This document shows positions 58,253-64,000 of a stretch of DNA of 64,000 nt, in pieces. Numbering within the stretch: position 1 is the stretch's first letter; each line of letters opens with the position of its first letter. Source of the DNA: an uncultured Eggerthellaceae bacterium (GTDB lineage Bacteria > Actinomycetota > Coriobacteriia > Coriobacteriales > Eggerthellaceae); contig CAUDUM010000001.1 of the NCBI GenBank assembly GCA_958452575.1, positions 248,001 through 312,000 of the forward strand, written 5' to 3'. The translations under genes and the position numbers were made by a program. Under the pieces are notes generated by a model. The model was not told where the DNA came from. It saw only the letters and a list, made by a program, of their open reading frames with translations, and made no database searches.

Positions 58253-59743
58253 ATGATCTGCCCGAACTGCAATGCCGAAAATCGAGAATGCGCCAAATTC
58301 TGCGATGAATGCGGAACGCGGCTAGCGATAGAGTCCGCCGAGATCCCTGCGATCGAGCCGGCGCTCGATGACGCCGCGGACGACGACGCTGCGGACGTAG
58401 AAGATGATGACGTTTCGTCGAACGGCCCCTCCGATGCTTCCGATGGCGATTCGGCTCCTCTGGACCTTTCCACCGACGAGGGCTCCTCTGCGGCGGCTGA
58501 ACCGGCAGACGGGGAATCCGAGGACGAAACTTTCGCCGACGATAGCTCCATCGAAAAGACTAGCGAGATACCGTCGGCTGATCAGACCGGCGTGATCGAC
58601 TCGCGCAAGAACGCTCCCGCTTCCTCATCCTCTGAGACGCGTCCCATCGACCTTTCCGGATTCGATGAGTACCTTCCTCAGGGAACGTACACCGCGCCCG
58701 AGCCTTCGTGGCGCGACGGCGGCACGATGCGCATGCCGCGCATCGAGGAGGAATCCTCCATCAACGATCAGAAAAGCTTCCGCGCGCCCGAGCAGAAAAA
58801 ACGCGGCTCCGGCGTGAAGATCGCCCTTTCCATCTTCATCGCCCTTGTACTGTGCGGGGCGATCGTTGCGTTTGCCACGTACCAGATGGAGCTGTGGGGC
58901 GGCAAGGTCGTCCCCGATGTCGTGGGCATGACGCAGGCCGACGCCACCAACACGCTGCAGTCCAAGGGCTTCGAGGTTCGGGCGACGCAGGTCAAATCCG
59001 ACGAGACCGAAGGCGTCGTCCTGCTGATGGACCCCGGCAGGGGAGCGCGCGTGGACGAAGGTGGCGAGGTGGTCATACATGTGGCGGTCTCCCGCCAGAT
59101 TCCCGAGATCACGGGACTTTCGCGTGAGGAGGCCGAGTCCGCTCTCGCCGGCGAAGGCTTCGATGCGGTCGAGTTCACGACCGAGCGTTCCGATGAAGCC
59201 GAGGGCACCGTCCTTTCCGTCGATCCAGCCGAGGGCTCCAAGGCTCGCGCTAACACGCCGATCACGGTCGTCGTCGCCGAACCCTATACCGTCCCCTCCG
59301 TCGACGGAATGACGCAGGAGCAGGCAGCCGCCGCGTTGGCGGAGGCGGGCTACACCTCGCATGTCGAAAACGTCTACACCGAGGATTACGCGCAGGGAAC
59401 CGTCCTTGGCACCACGCCGGGTCCGGGCGAGCGCGTGACGAGCGGCTCGGACATCGCCATCCAAGTGGCGATGTCGCGCGGAACCGAGCTCATCGGCGCC
59501 ACGCAGTGGATGCTCGCCGCCGGCAACACCGTCATCTTCGACGGCGTCAGCTACGAGATCAGCTCCTGCGACAGCGTCACCTACGAGGGCAATGAGACGA
59601 CCGCCTATTCGGTAACGGCAACTCCGTTCACGTACTTGCTGGGAATCAAGATCCCGCTCGACGCTCGAACGATCTCGGGCACCATCACCTGGACGGCCGA
59701 CAACCTGATCGCCTCGAGCACCCCTTCGATCACTTTGGAGTAG
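58253..59743 (+). CDS. Zinc-ribbon, single-span membrane protein with three PASTA domains
   Basis: The 496-residue protein starts with a zinc ribbon (ICPNCNAENRECAKFCDECG). About 130 acidic, Ser-rich residues follow, then a basic stop (QKKRGSG) and one membrane helix (VKIALSIFIALVLCGAIVAF, ~190). Three extracellular PASTA repeats begin VVPDVVGMTQADAT, IPEITGLSREEAE and VPSVDGMTQEQAA, and a ~75-residue C-terminal domain of unknown type closes it. PASTA domains usually sit on Ser/Thr kinases or penicillin-binding proteins and sense muropeptides; here no kinase is attached. It may link cell-wall state to a cytoplasmic partner bound by the ribbon (inference). Confidence 0.85.
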   Translation: MICPNCNAENRECAKFCDECGTRLAIESAEIPAIEPALDDAADDDAADVEDDDVSSNGPSDASDGDSAPLDLSTDEGSSAAAEPADGESEDETFADDSSIEKTSEIPSADQTGVIDSRKNAPASSSSETRPIDLSGFDEYLPQGTYTAPEPSWRDGGTMRMPRIEEESSINDQKSFRAPEQKKRGSGVKIALSIFIALVLCGAIVAFATYQMELWGGKVVPDVVGMTQADATNTLQSKGFEVRATQVKSDETEGVVLLMDPGRGARVDEGGEVVIHVAVSRQIPEITGLSREEAESALAGEGFDAVEFTTERSDEAEGTVLSVDPAEGSKARANTPITVVVAEPYTVPSVDGMTQEQAAAALAEAGYTSHVENVYTEDYAQGTVLGTTPGPGERVTSGSDIAIQVAMSRGTELIGATQWMLAAGNTVIFDGVSYEISSCDSVTYEGNETTAYSVTATPFTYLLGIKIPLDARTISGTITWTADNLIASSTPSITLE

Positions 59744-59749
59744 CTCCGC

Positions 59750-60517
59750 ATGTCTGAGCGCACTCGCAGCGATCGCGTCGTCGTGCTGCGAAAGACCAAG
59801 CTCGGCGAAACGGACCTGATCCTGACGATGCTCTCGTCGGACGGGTCGCAGATCCGGGCCGTCGCCAAGGGCGCCCGCAAGCCCGCAAGCGTCTTCTCGA
59901 CGCGCCTCGAGCTTTACGCGGAGTCCGATGTGCTGATCGCTCAGGGTCGATCCCTTGACATCGTCAAAGAGGCGAGGCTCGTCGCAGGGCACCAGGCGAT
60001 CCGCTCATCCATCGAGCGCGCCGCCGCCGCGGCGCCCATCTTGGAGCTTCTGTGGCGCGTTTCCCAGGACGGCCTGCCCGTTCCAAGGCTGTTCGATCTG
60101 ACGTGCGCTGCACTCGATGCCATCGAAGAGGCTCCTGTGGAGGACGCGCCGCGCATCGCCGCGGCCTCTCTTCTGAAGATCCTCGCATTCTGCGGCTTTC
60201 GCCCCAGCCTCACGCACTGCGTGTCATGCGGCAGGACCCTCGAGCTCCGCGAGGGGCTCGACGTCGCATTTTCCGTGCTGGAAGGCGGCGTCGTCTGCTC
60301 CGATTGCCGCTCCCATATCCAGACGTTTCCGGTCACCGCCTCCACGATCCGGCTCGCTTCGGCGCTGCTCGGATCGATCTTCCAGGAGATCCGCGGATTC
60401 GAAACCGATCAAGCCGGAGCGTTTTCGGTGCTTTCGCTTATCCGCCAATGGACGCGCGAGCATGCGGGGTGCTCTCTCAAATCGCTTGAATTCCTGTTCA
60501 CCTGCGGCTTGTTCTGA
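59750..60517 (+). CDS. recO: DNA repair protein RecO
   Basis: The 255-residue recombination mediator has an N-terminal OB fold (VVLRKTKLGETDLILTMLS, AVAKGARKP) and a helical C-terminal domain with a zinc site (CVSCGRTLELR, then VVCSDC). It loads RecA with RecR at gaps. The order era-(PASTA)-recO keeps the common era-recO neighbourhood with one inserted gene. Confidence 0.92.
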   Translation: MSERTRSDRVVVLRKTKLGETDLILTMLSSDGSQIRAVAKGARKPASVFSTRLELYAESDVLIAQGRSLDIVKEARLVAGHQAIRSSIERAAAAAPILELLWRVSQDGLPVPRLFDLTCAALDAIEEAPVEDAPRIAAASLLKILAFCGFRPSLTHCVSCGRTLELREGLDVAFSVLEGGVVCSDCRSHIQTFPVTASTIRLASALLGSIFQEIRGFETDQAGAFSVLSLIRQWTREHAGCSLKSLEFLFTCGLF

Positions 60518-60582
60518 TAATCGAACGATGCCTGCGACGGGGCGGAATTATGCGGATGGTGTGGGCGGATGCGACCGCATCC

Positions 60583-60611
60583 TTGTCCGCTTCGGGAGCT
60601 TCGCATAGAAT
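60583..60611 (+). promoter_or_regulatory. Promoter of rpsO
   Basis: TTGTCC (60583-60588) and TAGAAT (60606-60611) are exactly 17 bp apart. This is one of the best promoter matches in the window. It predicts a leader of about 126 nt before rpsO. Confidence 0.65.
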
Positions 60612-60624
60612 AATCCAGCTGCGC

Positions 60625-60642
60625 AAAAGCGCGGCCGCTTTT
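60625..60642 (+). terminator. Hairpin with U-run at the 5' end of the rpsO leader
   Basis: AAAAGCG (60625-60631) pairs with CGCTTTT (60636-60642) around CGGC. It could terminate recO transcripts. Because it lies just after the predicted rpsO start site, it may instead be part of a regulatory leader. Confidence 0.5.
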
Positions 60643-60743
60643 CCCTTGGTCCGCATGCTCCACCGCATGCCCTCCCAGTGAAAAGCGCACACTTGCGGCG
60701 CCAAGCCGCTCAACAGGCGCATAGCGCCAGGAAAGGTGGAATC

Positions 60744-61031
60744 ATGCCCAGCAAGCTCAGCATCACCAAGGAGCGCACCGCAGAGCTCGTCAAGGAGTTC
60801 GGTCGCGACGAGAAGGATTGCGGCAACGCCAACGTGCAGGTCGCCATCCTCAGCGAGCGTATCCGCAACCTCACCGAGCACCTGAAGTTGCATCCGAAGG
60901 ATCATCACACCCGCCGCGGTCTGATGAAGCTCATCGGCAAGCGTCGCAGCATGCTGAAGTACATCAAGAACCGCGACATCGAGGAGTACCGCGCTCTCAT
61001 CAAGAAGCTCGGCATCCGCGACAACATCTAG
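60744..61031 (+). CDS. rpsO: 30S ribosomal protein S15
   Basis: The 95-residue protein carries the S15 pattern VQVAILSERIRNLTEHLKLH, HHTRRGLMKLIGKRRSMLKY and the end LIKKLGIRDNI. The ATG at 60744 follows GGAAAGGTGG. It is followed by pnp, the classical rpsO-pnp pair. Confidence 0.97.
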   Translation: MPSKLSITKERTAELVKEFGRDEKDCGNANVQVAILSERIRNLTEHLKLHPKDHHTRRGLMKLIGKRRSMLKYIKNRDIEEYRALIKKLGIRDNI

Positions 61032-61038
61032 GCATGAA

Positions 61039-61063
61039 GGAAGCCCGCGCCAAGCGGGCTTCC
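61039..61063 (+). terminator. Hairpin between rpsO and pnp
   Basis: GGAAGCCCGC (61039-61048) pairs perfectly with 61054-61063. No U-tract follows, so read-through into pnp is likely. The stem may protect rpsO mRNA or be a processing site. Confidence 0.6.
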
Positions 61064-61110
61064 GCGCGTCATCGGCACCTGCTCATTGCAGGGGCCGAGG
61101 CTCGAACCGT

Positions 61111-61194
61111 AAGGGGGAGCTCCCCTTTGGGATAGCGGTCGGGTGCGCAAGGGCGCTCCCGCTCGCGGCGGCGCGAAACGTGAGTAAGCCGCCG
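61111..61194 (+). promoter_or_regulatory. Structured leader of pnp
   Basis: Two further stems precede pnp: AAGGGG (61111-61116) with 61122-61127, and CGGCGGC (61166-61172) with 61188-61194. Structured pnp leaders are cleaved by RNase III and then repressed by PNPase in E. coli. Similar control here is inference. Confidence 0.4.
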
Positions 61195-61246
61195 AAGAAG
61201 CTCGCGGGCAATAGGGCACGCGAGGAACGAGAAGGAAAGACAACAC

Positions 61247-63460
61247 ATGGAAAAAATCGTCGAGTCGTTCGAGCTGTACGGAAAACAGTACCGCATCGAG
61301 ACGGGCGAGCTCGCCAAGCAGGCAACCGGCGCTGTTCTGGTGGGCCAGGGCGACACCACCGTGCTGGTGACCGCCGTCATCTCCAAGGAGGAGAAGGACT
61401 ACGACTTCTTCCCGCTGACGGTCGATTTCATCGAGAAGATGTACGCCGTCGGCCGCATTCCGGGCGGCTACCTCAAGCGTGAAGCACGTCCGTCCGAGAA
61501 GGGCACGCTGACCGCCCGCATGATCGACCGCCCGATCCGCCCCGGCTTCGCCGACGGTTTCAAGCGCGAGGTCCACATCGTCGCGACCACCTTTGTGGCA
61601 GACCAGGTCAACCCGCCTGACACCATCTGCGTCATGGGCGCGTCCGCCGCGCTCATGCTGGGCGCTGCCCCCTTTGACGGTCCTGCCGCGTGCGTGCGCA
61701 TCGGCCGTAACGTCGAAACGGGCGAGTTCATCGTCAACCCGACCTTCAAGGAGGAGCAGAACTCCGATCTCGAGCTGACCATCGCCGGCACCGCCGACTA
61801 CATTTCGATGGTCGAGGCTGGAGCCAAGGAGATCTCCGAGGAGGACATGGTCGCCGCCATCGCGTTCGGCCAGGAGGCCATTGCCGAGTTCTGCAAGGCG
61901 CAGCAGCGTTTCCTGGACCGTTGCGCCATCGAGCCGCGCGAGTGGCCGATCCACGTTGCCGATCCCTCTATCGCCGAGCGCGTCGAGCCGTTCTTCGACG
62001 AAATGTCCGCCGCTCTCAAGGACGCCGACAAGCAGGCGCGCATGGGCAAGGTCGAGCAGCTCAAGGAGCGCATCAAGTCCGAGCAGTTCTCTGACGAGGA
62101 GCGTGCCGCATGGAAGGGCGACATCGCCGCCGCGTGCAAGGCGCTTGAGAAGAAGGCCATGCGCGCCATGGTCATCGAGACGGGCGAGCGCGCCGACGGC
62201 CGTCGCTCCGACGAGATCCGCCCCTTGCACATCGTTGCGGGCTATCTGCCGCGCGTCCACGGCTCCGGCTTGTTCCAGCGCGGTCAGACCCAGGTCATGA
62301 GCGTCGTCACGCTGGGCATGCTCAACGAGTGGCAGCGTCTTGACACCATCGACCCTGCCGAGGGCAAGCGTTACATCCACCACTACAATTTCCCGCCGTA
62401 CTGCACGGGCGAGGTCGGCCGCATGGGCGCCCCCAAGCGCCGCGAGCTCGGTCATGGCGCCCTTGCCGAGCGCGCTCTTCTGCCGGTGATCCCCGATGAG
62501 GACGAGTTCCCCTACACGATCCGCGTCGTGTCGGAGGTGCTGGAGTCCAACGGCTCCTCGTCGATGGCTTCCACCTGCGGCTCCACGCTCGCGCTGATGG
62601 ACGCCGGCGTTCCGATCAAGCGCCCGGTCTCCGGCATCGCCATGGGTCTTATCAAGGAGGGCGACGACGTCGTCATCCTGTCCGACATCCAGGGTCTTGA
62701 GGACTTCCTGGGCGACATGGACTTCAAGGTGTGCGGCACCACCGAGGGCATCACCGCCCTGCAGATGGACAACAAGGCCAAGGGCCTGTCCGTCGAGATC
62801 CTGGCTCGCGCGCTCAAGCAGGCGCACGAGGGCCGCATGTTCATCCTCAACGCCATGCTCGATCAGATCGACGCGCCGCGCGAGCAGCTGCGCGACACGG
62901 CTCCGCGCATCGAGACGATCCATATTCCGGTGGATAAGATCCGCGAAGTCATCGGCAGCGGCGGCAAGGTTGTGCGTGGCATCCAGGATGAGACGGGCGC
63001 CAGCATCGACATCCAGGAGGACGGCACCATCCACATCGCCGCGGTCGAGGGACCGGCAGGCGAGGCTGCCAAGAAGATGATCCTCGACATCGTCAAGGAG
63101 CCCGAGGTGGGCGAGGAGTACGAGGGCGAAGTCGTCGGCATCAAGGACTTCGGCGCCTTCATCAAGCTCACGCCGGGCAAGGACGGCCTGCTCCACATCA
63201 GCCGCGTGGCGAATGGCCGCGTCGGCAAGGTCGAGGATGTGCTCAACTTGGGCGACGTCGTCAAGGTCAAGGTCCTCGAGGTCGATCCGCACACCGGCAA
63301 GATCTCGCTTGACCGCCTTGACAAGCCGGACGCCCCCGAGGGTTCCTCCGACAATGGCGGCCATGAGCGCCGCGAGCGTCGCGATCGCAACGGCAACGGT
63401 CACAGCGACAACCATCCCGGTCGTTCGAACAGGACGCCGCGCCGTCGTCACCAGTCCTAA
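61247..63460 (+). CDS. pnp: Polyribonucleotide nucleotidyltransferase (PNPase)
   Basis: The 737-residue exoribonuclease has two RNase PH domains. The first shows RMIDRPIRPGFADGFKRE and the second RADGRRSDEIRPLH and SSSMASTCGSTLALMDAGVP. A KH domain (IREVIGSGGKVVRGIQDETG) and an S1 domain (GEEYEGEVVGIKDFGAFIKL) follow. A 35-residue Arg/Asn/Gly-rich tail (GGHERRERRDRNGNG and on) is longer than in most PNPases and could aid RNA binding. The ATG follows GAAGGAAAG. Confidence 0.97.
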   Translation: MEKIVESFELYGKQYRIETGELAKQATGAVLVGQGDTTVLVTAVISKEEKDYDFFPLTVDFIEKMYAVGRIPGGYLKREARPSEKGTLTARMIDRPIRPGFADGFKREVHIVATTFVADQVNPPDTICVMGASAALMLGAAPFDGPAACVRIGRNVETGEFIVNPTFKEEQNSDLELTIAGTADYISMVEAGAKEISEEDMVAAIAFGQEAIAEFCKAQQRFLDRCAIEPREWPIHVADPSIAERVEPFFDEMSAALKDADKQARMGKVEQLKERIKSEQFSDEERAAWKGDIAAACKALEKKAMRAMVIETGERADGRRSDEIRPLHIVAGYLPRVHGSGLFQRGQTQVMSVVTLGMLNEWQRLDTIDPAEGKRYIHHYNFPPYCTGEVGRMGAPKRRELGHGALAERALLPVIPDEDEFPYTIRVVSEVLESNGSSSMASTCGSTLALMDAGVPIKRPVSGIAMGLIKEGDDVVILSDIQGLEDFLGDMDFKVCGTTEGITALQMDNKAKGLSVEILARALKQAHEGRMFILNAMLDQIDAPREQLRDTAPRIETIHIPVDKIREVIGSGGKVVRGIQDETGASIDIQEDGTIHIAAVEGPAGEAAKKMILDIVKEPEVGEEYEGEVVGIKDFGAFIKLTPGKDGLLHISRVANGRVGKVEDVLNLGDVVKVKVLEVDPHTGKISLDRLDKPDAPEGSSDNGGHERRERRDRNGNGHSDNHPGRSNRTPRRRHQS

Positions 63461-63559
63461 CTTGCTTTGCAGCGCCGGAAAACGACGCTTGGCGTGGCAT
63501 TTCGCCCCGCTGCAGCTACACGTAGTCTAAGAGCTTCAGCGTAGGGCCTGCGAAATGAC

Positions 63560-63590
63560 AGCGCCTCGATTCCGCTAGGGTCGAGGCGCT
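63560..63590 (+). terminator. Terminator hairpin after pnp
   Basis: AGCGCCTCGA (63560-63569) pairs perfectly with 63581-63590, followed by TGTTG. Confidence 0.65.
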
Positions 63591-63599
63591 TGTTGATTC

Positions 63600-63619
63600 A
63601 CCAGCCATACAGCTGGTGA
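63600..63619. repeat. Small inverted repeat
   Basis: CACCAGC and GCTGGTG flank a short CATACA loop, ten bases after the pnp terminator. It may be a second terminator stem or an operator. Confidence 0.4.
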
Positions 63620-63785
63620 GGGGTCTTCGAAAAGCCTTTTGGTGAACTATTCGCTGAGCTTGAAATTTGCAGGGTTTATCTCGGCCTTTTGCGCTGATGG
63701 TGTCGATCGCGGCATTGTTGCAAAATCGAAACGCAAACTGCGGTATTGTTGTCCCATGACAATGACGCGAGGAAGGCGGTTGAAA

Positions 63786-64000
63786 TGATCAAGGTTGCCG
63801 TATCGGGTTGCGCGGGACGCATGGGTTCGGCCGTGGTTGCGGCGGTGACGGCTGCGGACGATATGGAAGTAGCGTGCGGCATCGATCCTCACGCATCCGG
63901 CGATTCTCCGTTCCCGGTCTTCACCGGTGTTGCCGATGCTGTTGCGAACTGCTGTTTTGACGTACTGGTCGACTTCACGCAGCCCAACGTGATCGAAGGC
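63786..64000 (+). CDS. dapB: 4-hydroxy-tetrahydrodipicolinate reductase (N-terminal part)
   Basis: The frame runs off the window after 71 codons. It begins MIKVAVSGCAGRMGSAVVAA, the Rossmann nucleotide-binding start of DapB, and reaches DVLVDFTQPNV, the conserved VDFT strand. The enzyme reduces dihydrodipicolinate in lysine and cell-wall synthesis. The ATG follows GAGGAAGG. Confidence 0.92.

Larger units (their letters stand above)
63461..63785. other. 325-bp intergenic region between pnp and dapB
   Basis: It contains two hairpins, given separately, and no gene that I can support. An A/T-richer stretch at 63620-63760 probably holds the dapB promoter, but no convincing pair of hexamers was found. 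Confidence 0.5.

Noticed and set aside
61028..63451. 807-residue open frame on the minus strand
   Set aside because: It lies antisense to pnp, with low-complexity Leu/Asp/Val runs and no recognisable domain.

Overview
The window reads as one stretch of a GC-rich, anaerobic, Gram-positive chromosome, most likely an actinobacterium of the class Coriobacteriia. The basis is an actinobacterial-type integration host factor (mihF) beside gmk and rpoZ, a pyrK-containing pyr operon, HrcA/CIRCE control, and oxygen-sensitive ferredoxin- and selenium-dependent enzymes. This placement is inference; the window contains no rRNA. I see no prophage, insertion sequence or CRISPR array. Nearly all space is coding, and most genes lie in tight co-directional operons.

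Region 1 (1-8429): a 2-oxoacid module. A four-subunit 2-ketoisovalerate-type ferredoxin oxidoreductase and a P-loop ATPase are flanked by two copies of the pair 'HTH-cupin regulator followed by AMP-forming acyl-CoA synthetase'. Together they could interconvert branched-chain or similar 2-oxoacids, acyl-CoAs and free acids. Region 2 (8430-10671): sparse, with a lipoprotein, a membrane protein and a candidate 27-residue membrane peptide.

Region 3 (10789-27848): an AmmeMemoRadiSam cluster (LigB/Memo-like, AMMECR1, radical SAM) followed by a complete selenocysteine island. The island has tRNA-Sec, selB, selA, a cysteine desulfurase-like enzyme, YedF, a DUF3343 protein, selD, a Tat-exported formate dehydrogenase (fdhABC) and its maturases fdhE and fdhD. 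Two genes are read through an in-frame UGA: selD (Sec20) and fdhA (Sec200), each with a hairpin just downstream. Se mobilisation, selenophosphate synthesis, Sec-tRNA charging, Sec insertion and a Sec enzyme therefore sit within about 15 kb.

Region 4 (28010-39431): a pyrimidine operon, promoter - PyrR attenuator - pyrR-pyrB-pyrC-carA-carB-pyrK-pyrD-pyrF (pyrE is absent), followed by mihF, gmk and rpoZ. Region 5 (39731-45710): thiI, comEA-comEC, holA and a convergent rpsT. Region 6 (46180-64000): housekeeping genes lepA, dus, hemW, a CIRCE-controlled hrcA-dnaJ-rsmE-mtaB unit, phoH-ybeY-dgkA-era, a zinc-ribbon/PASTA membrane protein, recO, rpsO, pnp and the start of dapB.

Intergenic DNA holds the least expected signals. 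A three-copy structured repeat (5861, 6567, 39432) has stems that are kept while their sequence changes, and each copy begins within a few bases of a stop codon. A separate 151-bp nested inverted repeat follows dus. Dense inverted repeats lie beside tRNA-Sec, tandem hairpins separate fdhC from fdhE, and several genes appear to be leaderless.
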